A stretch of 41,254 nt of DNA from Oscillospiraceae bacterium (GCA_017548065.1 JAFYNQ010000054.1:1-41254); one strand, 5' to 3'; positions 13,696-22,915 are shown, counted from the first letter of the stretch. Program-made: numbers and translations. Notes: generated from the sequence alone by a model not told the origin.

Positions 13696-15001
13696 AATCC
13701 AGAATCACAGTGGCGATGTTGCCGCTGATCTCCATCTTGGTGCCGTAAGGCTCGCTCATTTCCTTCAGGCGCTCCAAAATAGCGCCGTCCTTGGCAGGAG
13801 CAGGCATACCGCCACGGCTACGGGGCAGACCGAAGCCCAGCTCAATAGCCATCAGCTTCAAGCTCACCAGCTTGCCGTCTTCGTCCATCTCCCACAGAGG
13901 GATCACAGACTCAAACATCTTACGGTCGCTTTGCAGACCTCTTGTGAAGTTGGCAGAGCGCTTACGGAACAGCTCATGCATGGTGCCGTCGGAGGTCATA
14001 CCCTTGGGGGTATAGTAGTCCTCGGGGCTGTAGGGAATGTTCTCATTGTTGAGAATGAAATCGCCCAGGGAGTAGAAGATAGGCTTACCCTTGTACAGCT
14101 CCAGGGGGCGCAGCAGATGGGGGCCGTGACCGATCACAGCATCGCAGCCGTGGTCAATGGCAAACTTTGCGCACTCCTGCAGGTAATCGGAGGGACTCTC
14201 CTTGGAGGTGCCGCTGACCTGGTGGGAGTGGATAGACAGAATAATATAGTCTGCCTGCAGCTGAGCTTCAAAAATTGCTTTCTCCAGGCGCTCCAGGTCA
14301 CGGGGATCGCAGACCGCCTCGTACTTAGGCTCGGGGCCTTCCTTGAAGTTTACGTACTTGGTAATGGGACACTGACCCTCCGGCAGAGGATCGCGGTAGC
14401 CTTCACGGCGGGAGATATCCTCCGCAGCGTTGATGTGAGTCTGCTCCGCAATTTCCTTGATGACCTTCATCTGCTCGGGGGTGATGATCACCGTCTCCTT
14501 GTAGCGCAGCTGGTTCACACCGGGACGTCCGGGGACACGGCGTGCCTGCTGACCGGCAATGCCGATATTATTGTAGTCACTGTTGCAGGAGGTGGTCATG
14601 GCGATCAAAGCAATTCTGCCGCCCACAGCCTCCAGGTAGGCAGGCGCAGCTGCCTGGTCCAGGTTTCTGCCCACACCGGCATGCACAAGGCCGCTGGCAG
14701 TCACATGATCCAATGTCTTGGTCAGTCCGTCATAAGCATAGTCCATGGTATGGTTGTTGCAGAAGGAGGTCATATTGAAGCCATAGCGCTTGCAATCCTC
14801 CAGCACCTCCGGCTCACTGCGCAGGTAAGAGCCGCCGTTGGTGGCGAAAGCGTAGCACTCGCCTTCACGGTGGAGGGTAGTCTCCAGGTTAAAATACTTG
14901 GCATCGGCCTGGGATATCCAGTCACGGACTGCCTCAAAGCCGGGGTAGGTCTCGGGGATGCGACGAATGATCAGCGCATCACCCACAGCAGCAAATTTCA
15001 T
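13694..15001 (-). CDS. CapA/PgsA-type metallophosphatase-like protein
   Basis: A 435-residue protein of the CapA family (poly-gamma-glutamate synthesis PgsA-like, calcineurin-like phosphoesterase fold). Seen are the N-terminal GDALIIRR, the NLETTL segment, the NNHTMDYAYDG motif near residue 82, HSHQVSG near 255 and GHGPHLLRPLELYKGKPIFYSLGDF near 295. Unlike exported PgsA it has no signal peptide or membrane anchor, so a cytoplasmic hydrolase role is more likely than capsule synthesis. AAGGAG lies 7 nt before the ATG. It is the last gene of the operon, 11 nt after the M20 amidohydrolase; the pairing suggests a shared peptide or amide substrate. Confidence 0.85.
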   Translation of the reverse strand: MKFAAVGDALIIRRIPETYPGFEAVRDWISQADAKYFNLETTLHREGECYAFATNGGSYLRSEPEVLEDCKRYGFNMTSFCNNHTMDYAYDGLTKTLDHVTASGLVHAGVGRNLDQAAAPAYLEAVGGRIALIAMTTSCNSDYNNIGIAGQQARRVPGRPGVNQLRYKETVIITPEQMKVIKEIAEQTHINAAEDISRREGYRDPLPEGQCPITKYVNFKEGPEPKYEAVCDPRDLERLEKAIFEAQLQADYIILSIHSHQVSGTSKESPSDYLQECAKFAIDHGCDAVIGHGPHLLRPLELYKGKPIFYSLGDFILNNENIPYSPEDYYTPKGMTSDGTMHELFRKRSANFTRGLQSDRKMFESVIPLWEMDEDGKLVSLKLMAIELGFGLPRSRGGMPAPAKDGAILERLKEMSEPYGTKMEISGNIATVILD

Positions 15002-15012
15002 ATTCTTTCTCC

Positions 15013-16176
15013 TTAAAATGCAATGCCATTCTGATTGTCCAGCACAAACTGCAGGAAAATCTTCATGCCGATTGCCAGGGCATTCTCGTCCAGGTCAAAC
15101 TTCACAGTGTGCAGTACATGGCTGGTGGCTTCGCTGCAACGAGTGCCGAGGCGGAAGAATGCACAAGGCTTCTTTCGGGAGAGGAAACCGAAGTCCTCAC
15201 CGCCGAGACCTCTGCCGGGAACAAACACATTGTCATCGCCCACGATCTTCTTGGCAGAAATGCGCAGCTGCTCTGCCACAGCATCGTTGTTCAGCACGTA
15301 AGGCAGGAACTTATTCACAGTGACCTTTGCTTCGCCGCCGTTCATTTTGGCGATACCCTCGCAGATCTCACGGACACGGGTGATCAGCTTTTCGCTGACT
15401 TCGTCGGAGTGGGCACGGGAAGAACCGAACATCTTACAGTAGTTACAGATAATGTTATTGGTCTGACCGCCCTGGATCACGCCGATGTTAAACAGACGAG
15501 GCTCATTGGGAGAAAACTCCTTTGCTACCATGATCTCCATGGCGGTATAGGCTTCCACTGCCATCGCAATAGCATCCTTGCCCTTCTGCTGGGAAGCGGC
15601 ATGGCTGGAAGTACCGAAGAACTCCACAGTAAAGCCCATGGAGTTGGCATTGATGCCGCCATTGCGAATGGCGATCCTGCCGGTATCGGAATCAGGGCCA
15701 ACATGGCAGGACACTGCAAAGTCAATGTCATCCATAACACCGTCTTCTGCCATCAGCTTACAGCCGGGTTCAATGTACTCCTCAGCAGGTGTAAACAGCA
15801 GCTTCACACGGCAGGCAAGCTCTTTTTCACGGGCCTTCAGTTCCTTTGCCATACCGATCAGCATGGCGGTATGACCGTCATGACCGCAGGCATGCATCTG
15901 TCCGGGAATCTTGGAGGCAAAGGGCAGACCGGTCTCCTCCTGCATGGGCAGCGCATCCATATCGCCACGGATGCCGATGGTAACGCCCTTGCATTCAGGG
16001 TTGATGGTGGCAACGATGCTGCTCTTGCCGAATTCTTCTGTATAAGGAACGCCAAGCTTGTCCAGTTCACGGCGGACAAGCGCCAGTGTTTTGGGAAGGT
16101 CAAAGCCGATCTCGGGATACTGATGCAACTCCCGACGCAGGCCGATTACATATTCCAATGTATCCTTCTGAAGCAT
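15013..16176 (-). CDS. M20-family amidohydrolase
   Basis: A 387-residue M20D-type amidohydrolase (hippurate hydrolase / N-acyl-amino-acid deacylase family). Metal-binding motifs are RGDMDALPMQE and MHACGHDGHTAM near residue 100, with the catalytic Glu pair in TPAEEYIEPG, and GRGLGGEDFGF near 340. The dimerisation insert lies about 180-290. The ATG at 16176 is chosen because AAGGAG lies 7 nt upstream; an upstream in-frame extension has no ribosome site and overlaps the preceding gene. It is seventh in the operon. The substrate cannot be deduced. Confidence 0.9.
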   Translation of the reverse strand: MLQKDTLEYVIGLRRELHQYPEIGFDLPKTLALVRRELDKLGVPYTEEFGKSSIVATINPECKGVTIGIRGDMDALPMQEETGLPFASKIPGQMHACGHDGHTAMLIGMAKELKAREKELACRVKLLFTPAEEYIEPGCKLMAEDGVMDDIDFAVSCHVGPDSDTGRIAIRNGGINANSMGFTVEFFGTSSHAASQQKGKDAIAMAVEAYTAMEIMVAKEFSPNEPRLFNIGVIQGGQTNNIICNYCKMFGSSRAHSDEVSEKLITRVREICEGIAKMNGGEAKVTVNKFLPYVLNNDAVAEQLRISAKKIVGDDNVFVPGRGLGGEDFGFLSRKKPCAFFRLGTRCSEATSHVLHTVKFDLDENALAIGMKIFLQFVLDNQNGIAF

Positions 16177-16187
16177 AATTGTTCTCC

Positions 16188-16805
16188 TTAAAATTCTATA
16201 TCCGGTGTCATTCCGGTCTGCATCAATCTCCAAAGCAGCATCAGCTCCCGCTCTGTACGTGCCCTCTGCACAGGGTCCAGGAACCAATGCTCTGCATCAG
16301 AATCCGGTTGAGGAATGCAGAAGCCACACACCTTCACAGACCGGGGCAGGTAATTTTCCGCATGGCGCAGAGAACGGTTCAGGTGAGCAGCAGAGGTCAC
16401 CACAACAACCTTGTGGACATTTTTGATTTTCAGCACACGCTGCATCAAAATAGTGGAGTACAGCATATTTTCCACTGTTGTTTTTGCCTCATCCTCCTGC
16501 AAGATCGCCTCTTCCGGAACACCCAGTTCCAGCAAATAGTGCTTCATCACAGAGGATTCAGACATTTCACCCAGTTCTGTTTCCCACTTGACACCGCCGG
16601 TGGGAACGATCCATTTAACACGACCGCTGTGCCACAGAAAAGCTGCGGCTTCTGCCCGCTCACGACATACGAGAGCCTTGCCGCCAAGCAGCAAGGCCAC
16701 ATCGTAGCTCTCTTTGTCATCTTTCCAATCGCCGTAAACGATCTTTGTTACCTGGTCAGTGGTCAGCTGCGCCAGTTGTTCTTCCGGCAGTTGACCAAGT
16801 TTCAT
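16188..16805 (-). CDS. YdcF/ElyC (DUF218) family protein
   Basis: A 205-residue DUF218 protein. Family motifs are VALLLGGKALVCRERAEAA, the central VPTGG, the acidic SESSVMKHYLLELGVPEEAI segment, the TTVENM motif, and VVVVTSAAHLNRSLRHAE. No membrane segment is visible, unlike SanA and ElyC, so it is a soluble YdcF-like member; some members bind nucleotide or S-adenosylmethionine-like ligands. Its ATG overlaps the stop codon of the fumarase beta gene as ATGA, suggesting translational coupling. Its role beside fumarase is unknown. Confidence 0.82.
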   Translation of the reverse strand: MKLGQLPEEQLAQLTTDQVTKIVYGDWKDDKESYDVALLLGGKALVCRERAEAAAFLWHSGRVKWIVPTGGVKWETELGEMSESSVMKHYLLELGVPEEAILQEDEAKTTVENMLYSTILMQRVLKIKNVHKVVVVTSAAHLNRSLRHAENYLPRSVKVCGFCIPQPDSDAEHWFLDPVQRARTERELMLLWRLMQTGMTPDIEF

Positions 16806-17359
16806 TTTACAGTCTCCAGGTATGCTGCACGACCGGTGTCATACAGATTGTTGCCCTCGCTGTCAATGATGACGATTACGGGGAAGTTCTCAACCTCCAG
16901 GCGGCGAATGGCTTCAGCGCCCAGGTCGTCATAAGCAATGACCTCAGCCTTCTTGATGCAGTTGGACAGCAGTGCGCCGCAACCGCCGATGGCGCCAAAA
17001 TAAACAGCACCATGCTCCTTCATAGCAGCAACCACCTCTGCGCTGCGCTTGCCCTTACCGATCATGCCGGTCTGACCCTGCTGGATCATGGTGGGGCTGT
17101 AAGCATCCATACGGTAAGAAGTGGTAGGACCGGCAGAACCGATCGCCTCGCCGGGACGGGCGGGGGTGGGACCCACAAAGTAAATGATGCTGTCCTTCAC
17201 ATCCAGGGGCAGCTCCTTGCCCTGGGCAACCAGCTCACACAGACGCTTATGGGCAGCGTCACGGGCAGTGTAGATAACACCGGTAATCAGGCAGCTGTCA
17301 CCGGACTTCAGGGTTCTGACCTTCTCACGGGTCAAAGGGGTGGTAATGGTAATAGCCAT
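16802..17359 (-). CDS. Class I fumarate hydratase beta subunit (or mesaconase/tartrate dehydratase beta)
   Basis: A 185-residue protein matching the C-terminal half of Fe-S class I fumarases. Diagnostic features are TPLTREKVRTLKSGD at the start, GPTPARPGEAIGSAGPTTSYRMD in the middle, MIGKGKRS and YFGAIGGCGALL. It forms the active hydratase with the alpha subunit, whose stop is 1 nt upstream. Sequence alone does not separate fumarate, L-tartrate and mesaconate as substrate. Being next to citDEF, mesaconate is a serious alternative. Confidence 0.92.
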   Translation of the reverse strand: MAITITTPLTREKVRTLKSGDSCLITGVIYTARDAAHKRLCELVAQGKELPLDVKDSIIYFVGPTPARPGEAIGSAGPTTSYRMDAYSPTMIQQGQTGMIGKGKRSAEVVAAMKEHGAVYFGAIGGCGALLSNCIKKAEVIAYDDLGAEAIRRLEVENFPVIVIIDSEGNNLYDTGRAAYLETVK

Positions 17360-17360
17360 A

Positions 17361-18200
17361 TCAGATTACCTCCTTCTCATGTCTTGCAACGTGGCAGTTG
17401 ATATTCACTGCAACGGGCAGTGCTGCAATGTGGGTGGGGAACTGTTCAATGTTCACGCTCAGAGCGGTGGTCTTGCCGCCCAGACCCTGAGGTCCGATAC
17501 CCAGAGCGTTGATCTTCTCCAGCAGTTCCTTCTCCAGTGCTGCCCATGCGGGATCGGGGTTGGGAACATCCAGGTCACGGGTCAGCGCCTTCTTTGCCAG
17601 GAATGCAGCCTTGTCAAAGGTACCGCCGACACCCACGCCAACCACAATGGGAGGACAGGGGTTGGGGCCAGCATTCTCAACTGCCCACAGAACGAACTCC
17701 TTCAGGCCTTCCACGCCGTCGGAGGGCTTGAGCATCTTGATCTGGCTCATGTTCTCACTGCCGGCGCCCTTGGGAGCAACGGTGATCTCCACCTTGTCAC
17801 CGGGAACGATATCGTAATAGATCATAGCAGGTGTGTTGTCGCCGGTGTTCACACGGTCAATGGGATCACGGACAACGCTCTTACGCAGGTAGCCGTCAAT
17901 GTAGCCCTGGCGGACACCCTCGTTGATGGCGGCAGTCAGGTCGCCTTCAATATGTACCTCCTGACCGATCTTCAGGAACACGCAAGCCAGGCCGGTATCC
18001 TGGCAGATGGGGCGATCGCCCTCTGCAGCCAGCTGATAGTTCTCCATGATGCGTTCCAGGATCTCACGTGCCTGAGGCCATGTCTCAGCATCGTGCATGT
18101 CCTCAATGCGCTTCTTCACATCCTCGGGCAGGTAGCAGTTCGCATTGATGCAGAGCTTTCTGACCACTTCGGTGATCTTCTCCGCCTTAATTTCTCTCAT
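17361..18200 (-). CDS. Class I fumarate hydratase alpha subunit (or mesaconase/tartrate dehydratase alpha)
   Basis: A 279-residue protein matching the N-terminal half of class I, 4Fe-4S fumarases. Cysteines expected to hold the cluster are in PICQDTGL near residue 66, in NPCPPIVVGVGVGGTFD near 184, and in NCHVARH near the C-terminus. The ATG at 18200 has GAGGAGG 6 nt upstream, excluding the longer reading with an upstream ATG at 18224. It sits 43 nt downstream of citF and 1 nt upstream of the beta subunit. The enzyme adds water to fumarate or an analogue and is oxygen-sensitive. Confidence 0.93.
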   Translation of the reverse strand: MREIKAEKITEVVRKLCINANCYLPEDVKKRIEDMHDAETWPQAREILERIMENYQLAAEGDRPICQDTGLACVFLKIGQEVHIEGDLTAAINEGVRQGYIDGYLRKSVVRDPIDRVNTGDNTPAMIYYDIVPGDKVEITVAPKGAGSENMSQIKMLKPSDGVEGLKEFVLWAVENAGPNPCPPIVVGVGVGGTFDKAAFLAKKALTRDLDVPNPDPAWAALEKELLEKINALGIGPQGLGGKTTALSVNIEQFPTHIAALPVAVNINCHVARHEKEVI

Positions 18201-18243
18201 AGTGTTTCCTCCTCTTTTATTCACGGCAAAGGCCGTAACATAC

Positions 18244-19653
18244 TTATTTCTGGGGTACGTTGTAGATCCGATCCAGCAGCTCGCCGTCTCGGCTGATCAC
18301 CTCTGCCACCACACGGTCGCCCTTAGGCAGCTTTGCAGGTGTGCCGGTGATGCGCTCGGTCTTTTCCTTCAGTTCGTGGATATCCACAATAGGAAGACCG
18401 GCTGCCTTCAGGTTTGCAGTCAGCTCCACATTCTTGGGGTTCACGGCAATACCGCCCTGGGTGACCAGCACGTCAATGTCCTTACCGGGGGTAGAGATGC
18501 AGGTGACGTGGTCGGTGACGATGGGAAGTCTTGCACGGAACATAGGTGCAATGATCATGGAGAGCTTTGCGCCGGCTGCGGTATCGCTGTGACCGCCGGA
18601 GCCGCCCATGATATAGCCGTTGGAATCGGTATGTACGTTGACATTAAAGTCGGTATCGATCTCCGTTGCGCCAAGGATGACCACATCCAGGCTGTCCACC
18701 ACCGCACTGCGGCTGGCAGGAGAAGCATAGTGCATTGCGCTGATCTCCTGGTGACGGGGATCGGTACGGATAGACTCAACTGCCTTCAGGTCAAAGCACT
18801 GCACGTCCATCAGGTTGCGGAAGCAGCCTGCCTGGAGCATATCCACCATGTAGCCGGTGATGCCGCCAAGACCGAAACTGCCCTGGATGCCTCTCTCCAG
18901 CATAATGTCCTTCAGGAACTTTGCAGCTGCCAGGGATGCGCCGCCGGCGCCGGTCTGGAAGGAGAAGCCGTCCTTCAGTAGGCCCGAGTTGGCGATGACC
19001 TGAGCTGCGTGAGAAGCCATCACAAGGCCCACGGGGTCACGGGTGATCTGTGTGGTGCCGGAGACGATGCCCTTGGGGTTACCGATGGCATCCACCTGCA
19101 CAACGTAGTCTACCCAGTCCTCGGAAATAGAGAAGTCCTGCAGAGGATAGGGCACCAGGTTATCGGTGATGACTACCACCTTCTTGGCAAACATGGCATC
19201 AGCAAATGCGTAGCCAAGGCTGCCGCAGGCGGACTTACCGTACTTACCGGAGCAGTTACCCATGGTATCAGCGGTGGGTGCGGCAATGAATGCTACGTCA
19301 ATGGGGGTGTTGCCCAGCACGATGTCACGGGGACGTCCGCCGTGGGTGCGGAACTGCACCGGCTTTTCCATAATGCCCTGAGAAATGGCACGGCCAACAC
19401 CGGCGGCGATATAGTCAGCAGCAATACCGGTGACTACGCCGTTTTTAATATGCTCCAGAATGGGAACATGCACATCAAACAAAGAGGATGCGTTGACATT
19501 GATGTCCTTGTAGCCCTGCTGTGCGATCTCTTCCATGACCATGTTCAGCACAAAGTCACCGTTACGCAGGTGGTGGTGGAAGGAGACAGTCATGCCGTCC
19601 TTCAGCCCTGCCAGCTGCACGACCTCTTTAATGGAACTAACGACCTTACTCAT
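18244..19653 (-). CDS. citF: Citrate lyase alpha subunit (CitF)
   Basis: A 469-residue CoA-transferase-type subunit that swaps citrate for acetate on the acyl carrier protein. Motifs include MTVSFHHHLRNGD, THGGRPRDIVLG, FIAAPTADTMGNCSG, FQTGAGGASLAAAKFL and MGGSGGHSDTAAGAKL. The ATG at 19653 follows the citE stop codon by 2 nt. It has an AAAGGGG site within the end of citE. A citramalate lyase alpha subunit would look the same, so the substrate rests on context. Confidence 0.95.
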   Translation of the reverse strand: MSKVVSSIKEVVQLAGLKDGMTVSFHHHLRNGDFVLNMVMEEIAQQGYKDINVNASSLFDVHVPILEHIKNGVVTGIAADYIAAGVGRAISQGIMEKPVQFRTHGGRPRDIVLGNTPIDVAFIAAPTADTMGNCSGKYGKSACGSLGYAFADAMFAKKVVVITDNLVPYPLQDFSISEDWVDYVVQVDAIGNPKGIVSGTTQITRDPVGLVMASHAAQVIANSGLLKDGFSFQTGAGGASLAAAKFLKDIMLERGIQGSFGLGGITGYMVDMLQAGCFRNLMDVQCFDLKAVESIRTDPRHQEISAMHYASPASRSAVVDSLDVVILGATEIDTDFNVNVHTDSNGYIMGGSGGHSDTAAGAKLSMIIAPMFRARLPIVTDHVTCISTPGKDIDVLVTQGGIAVNPKNVELTANLKAAGLPIVDIHELKEKTERITGTPAKLPKGDRVVAEVISRDGELLDRIYNVPQK

Positions 19654-19655
19654 GC

Positions 19656-20531
19656 TCACACACCCCTTTCCATACCCAGTGCCTGTGCCATAGCAATGGT
19701 CTGCTGCGCACGTGTCACAATGGGCGCATCAATCATTTTGCCGTGAAGTGCAATGGCGCCCTTACCCTGGGACTTTGCCAGTTCAATGGCATCCATGACC
19801 TCGTAAGCGTAGTCCACTTCCTTCTGGGTGGGACTGAACACTGCATTGATGACCTCCACGTGACGGGGAGAGATGGATGCCTTGCCGGTAAAGCCCAGTG
19901 CCTTTGCCAGCTGTGCATCGGTCACGATACCCTCGTCATCGTTAACATCGGTAAAGGGTGTGTCATATACATCCACACCTGCTGCACGGGCAGCCACCAC
20001 GAGACGGGTACGTGCGTACTCAATCTCACGACCTTCCTTGGTACGCTTGCACTGCAGGTCTGCAGTCAAATCCTCAGCGCCCAGGAACAGTGCCTTCACA
20101 CGCTTGGTGGAGGAGGCAATGGCAAATGCATTTTCCACGCCCATAGCGGTCTCGATCAGCGGCATCAGGCCGACGGTATTCTGAGGAAGCCCCAGCTTCT
20201 GCTCCACCTCGGTCATGTAGCGGTCAGCTTCCAGCGCATCGGCAGCAGAACCGGTCTTGGGCAGCAGCACCAGACCCGGCTTATAGGGCATGATCTCATC
20301 AATGTCCTTCTGCCAGTAAGCAGTGTCAATGGAGTTGATACGCACAATGATCTCACAGCCACGGAAATCCATATAGCGCATGGTGTTGCGCACCAGGATA
20401 CGGGCAGCGTCCTTCTCTGCAGGAGAGACAGCGTCCTCCAGGTCAAAGATGATCGCATCGGAACCCAGGCAATTACCATTGATAAGCATGTTGGGGTTAT
20501 TGCCGGGCAAAAACAGCATACTGCGGCGCAT
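19656..20531 (-). CDS. citE: Citrate lyase beta subunit (CitE)
   Basis: A 291-residue HpcH/HpaI-type TIM-barrel lyase, cleaving citryl-ACP (or citramalyl-ACP) to acetyl-ACP and an oxo-acid. Motifs are RSMLFLPGNNPNML, IIFDLEDAVSPAEKD with the metal-binding acidic residue, RINSIDT, LMPLIETAMGV and FLGAEDLTADL. AAAGGGGG lies 7 nt upstream of the ATG at 20531. The start overlaps the citD stop as TAATG. Confidence 0.95.
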   Translation of the reverse strand: MRRSMLFLPGNNPNMLINGNCLGSDAIIFDLEDAVSPAEKDAARILVRNTMRYMDFRGCEIIVRINSIDTAYWQKDIDEIMPYKPGLVLLPKTGSAADALEADRYMTEVEQKLGLPQNTVGLMPLIETAMGVENAFAIASSTKRVKALFLGAEDLTADLQCKRTKEGREIEYARTRLVVAARAAGVDVYDTPFTDVNDDEGIVTDAQLAKALGFTGKASISPRHVEVINAVFSPTQKEVDYAYEVMDAIELAKSQGKGAIALHGKMIDAPIVTRAQQTIAMAQALGMERGV

Positions 20532-20797
20532 TATGCATCCCCCTTTCCACGGAGAATAGCAGTCTCCACACGGGCACGGATCACGCACTCCAGTGCGCCC
20601 CGGTCTACCACACGGACATTGGCGCCACTGACGCCGCCCTCCTCCAAAACTTCACGTACAACTCTGCAGATCTCGTCACCGAACTGCTCCTGCACAACGG
20701 ACTCCAGCTGGATATCCAAAGAAGCAGCAGGCTCGATCTCCACATAGGCATCGCTGGACTCCATAGTGCCGGCGGTGGCCAGTTTCACGATCTCCAT
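20531..20797 (-). CDS. citD: Citrate lyase gamma subunit, acyl carrier protein (CitD)
   Basis: An 88-residue acyl carrier protein. The prosthetic-group serine lies in [13 protein letters not shown] near residue 14, followed by [14 protein letters not shown] and an [16 protein letters not shown] tail, all typical of CitD. It carries the phosphoribosyl-dephospho-CoA arm attached by CitX. The start at 20797 has AAAGGGG upstream. It is the first gene of the eight-gene leftward operon. Confidence 0.95.
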   Translation of the reverse strand: MEIVKLATAGTMESSDAYVEIEPAASLDIQLESVVQEQFGDEICRVVREVLEEGGVSGANVRVVDRGALECVIRARVETAILRGKGDA

Positions 20798-20854
20798 TTC
20801 TATGTATCCCCTTTCCTTTCCGCTCTTGTATATCAAAGGGCGGATAAGTAATAT

Positions 20855-20943
20855 AACAATCGGTATTATTGTATCTTAATTGCGCCAAGAATGCAATTCT
20901 TTTTTAAGATTTTATTTGCAACTTTTCTAATATATTGTATAAT
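20855..20943. promoter_or_regulatory. Divergent cit promoters with candidate operator
   Basis: Leftward (citD): TTGCAT (20896-20891), 17 bp, TACAAT (20873-20868). Rightward (citC): TTGCAA (20916-20921), 16 bp, TATAAT (20938-20943). The -35 boxes are 19 bp apart. An inverted repeat ACAAT-N7-ATTGT (20856-20872) overlaps the leftward -10 box and could be an operator; no regulator gene is encoded next to it. Confidence 0.75.
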
Positions 20944-20976
20944 AGGATCAAACGAATTTGCAATAAGGTGATTTTT

Positions 20977-21966
20977 ATGGATATTGAATTGACCCGTTCC
21001 CTTGTGGGAGCGAAAAAAGCGCAGTGGAAGGACTTCCTTTCCCGTGCAGGACTGGATGCCGACGAGCAGCTGGAGGCCACGGTGCTGATCTGGGACGAGG
21101 GTGAAATTATCGCCACCGGCTCCCGTATGGGCAATCTTTTAAAGTGCATTGCGGTGGATCCGTTCCGCCAGGGTGAGGGCCTGACCGCCACGCTGCTGAC
21201 CCAGCTGCGGCAGGATGCCTTTGCCGCCGGTCACAGCCATCTGTTTCTGTACACCAAGCCCAAGAACGAGTTCATGTTCTCCTCCCTTTTCTTTTACTCC
21301 ATTGCCAAAACCGACACCGTGCTTTTGATGGAAAACCGCAAGGGCGGCATCCAAAGCTTTTTAAACACGCTGCCGGAGGGCACAAAAGAAGAGACGGTAG
21401 GCGCAGCGGTAATGAACTGCAACCCCTTCACCAAGGGACACCGCTACCTGATTGAGACCGCCGCAAAAGAATGCGACCGACTGTATGTCTTTGTGCTGTC
21501 CGAGGATAAAAGCGAATTTTCCGCCGCTGACCGCATGGAGATGGTGAAGCTTGGCACTGCGGACATTCCCAATGTGACCGTGCTGCCCACCGGTCCGTAT
21601 CTCATCTCCTCTGCCACCTTCCCCACCTATTTCCTGCAGGATCGGGAGAGCGCAGAGCAGGTGCATTGTCTTTTGGATATTGAGGTCTTCAGTGGGTACT
21701 ATGCCCCCCGGTTCGGCATCCGCCGCCGGTATGTGGGCACAGAGCCGCTGTCCCAGATGACCAATCAGTATAACACCGCCCTGAAGGCGCACCTGCCCCA
21801 AAAGGGCATTGACGTCCGGGAGATCCCCCGACTGGAGCAGTCCGGCACCCCCGTCAGCGCCAGTGCTGTCCGCAAGCATCTGCAATCTGGCGACGAGAAA
21901 GCGCTGTCCCAACTGTTGCCGGAGACCACATTCACATACTTGAAAACCCACGGTTTTCTGAAATAA
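20977..21966 (+). CDS. citC: [Citrate (pro-3S)-lyase] ligase (CitC)
   Basis: A 329-residue enzyme that acetylates the thiol of the citrate lyase prosthetic group using ATP and acetate. The N-terminal GNAT-like domain covers about residues 1-125 (AVDPFRQGEGLTATLL). The C-terminal nucleotidyltransferase domain has GAAVMNCNPFTKGHRYLIE with the HxGH-like motif, and VSASAVRKHL near the end. The ATG at 20977 has AAGGTGA 5 nt upstream. It is first in a three-gene rightward operon divergent from citDEF. Confidence 0.94.
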   Translation: MDIELTRSLVGAKKAQWKDFLSRAGLDADEQLEATVLIWDEGEIIATGSRMGNLLKCIAVDPFRQGEGLTATLLTQLRQDAFAAGHSHLFLYTKPKNEFMFSSLFFYSIAKTDTVLLMENRKGGIQSFLNTLPEGTKEETVGAAVMNCNPFTKGHRYLIETAAKECDRLYVFVLSEDKSEFSAADRMEMVKLGTADIPNVTVLPTGPYLISSATFPTYFLQDRESAEQVHCLLDIEVFSGYYAPRFGIRRRYVGTEPLSQMTNQYNTALKAHLPQKGIDVREIPRLEQSGTPVSASAVRKHLQSGDEKALSQLLPETTFTYLKTHGFLK

Positions 21967-21978
21967 GGAGGCAATCTT

Positions 21979-22914
21979 ATGGTAGAAAGCAGACCCACCC
22001 ATCTTCTCAGCAGCTACTATGCACCCCGAGGCGCACACCGTATGTATGCCCTGGGTCAGCAGATCGCACAGCTTTATTTAAGCCCCACGGACAAGCTCAT
22101 CGGCATCATCGGCGAAGCAGGCTCCGGCAAAAGCGCACTGATCCGTGGCATGTTCCCCGGTCTGGAGCTGACCAACGATGACAACGGTGTCTACATCCGT
22201 CCCCTGCCCATTATGGAGCAGGATCGCAGCTTCGCCTTCTTCTCCCCCCACACCTACCACCTGGATATCCGCTTTGAGACCGGCTTCACCCAGATGGGTC
22301 AACTGGCAGAAGCCATTTCCGAGGCACTGGATAAGGGCAAGCGTGTTGTGGTGGAGCATTTTGACCTGGTGTATCCCCTTTTGGGCGCCAACGCCAACCT
22401 GCTTATCGGCATCGGCGAGCAGGTGCTGGTGGCGCGTCCCAACCTTTTCGGACCTGAGCCTGAAGAGATCAAGGAAGCGGTCTACACATCTCTTCCCTTC
22501 CGTCTTATGGCGCACACCGCCGAGGATATCTGCGGCATGTTTATTTCCGACGAAGACAACGAGCGCTGCGGTCATGCCGACCTGCGCCACGGCTTTGCCA
22601 TCACCTTCCCCGAGCCTGCGCCGGAATTTGATATCCCCGAGCTGGAAAAGAAGGTAAACGAGATCATTGCCCAGGATCTGCCCGTAACCTACGTGGACGA
22701 GCATCACATCAGCATCGGCGACTGTGTGCAGCTTTGCGACGGTCCCCGTGTCCATGTGCACAGAACGGGACAGATTGAAAACTTCCACCTCATGCCCCAC
22801 TTTATTTATGACCGTTTCAAGCGGCAGTATCTGCTGGTGGGCTGTGTAGGCGAAAAATCCGACGAACTGCTGCAGAAGCTGGAAGACCAGCGCATGAGAC
22901 CGGGTTGGGATTGA
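21979..22914 (+). CDS. P-loop ATPase fused to AlaRS second-additional (SAD-like) domain
   Basis: A 311-residue protein. A Walker A motif, GEAGSGKSALIRG, lies at about residues 42-54, and a Walker B-like hydrophobic/acidic strand VVVEHFDLVYP near 118. The C-terminal half carries HADLRHGF and a tail from HHISIGDCVQLCDGPRVHVHRTG to the end resembling the second additional domain of alanyl-tRNA synthetase. Proteins of this type are annotated in Clostridia as AlaRS second-additional-domain proteins. It lies 12 nt after citC with AAGGAGG, and 1 nt before citXG, so a role in citrate lyase maturation or regulation is inferred. No established function. Confidence 0.78.
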   Translation: MVESRPTHLLSSYYAPRGAHRMYALGQQIAQLYLSPTDKLIGIIGEAGSGKSALIRGMFPGLELTNDDNGVYIRPLPIMEQDRSFAFFSPHTYHLDIRFETGFTQMGQLAEAISEALDKGKRVVVEHFDLVYPLLGANANLLIGIGEQVLVARPNLFGPEPEEIKEAVYTSLPFRLMAHTAEDICGMFISDEDNERCGHADLRHGFAITFPEPAPEFDIPELEKKVNEIIAQDLPVTYVDEHHISIGDCVQLCDGPRVHVHRTGQIENFHLMPHFIYDRFKRQYLLVGCVGEKSDELLQKLEDQRMRPGWD

Positions 22915-22915
22915 T

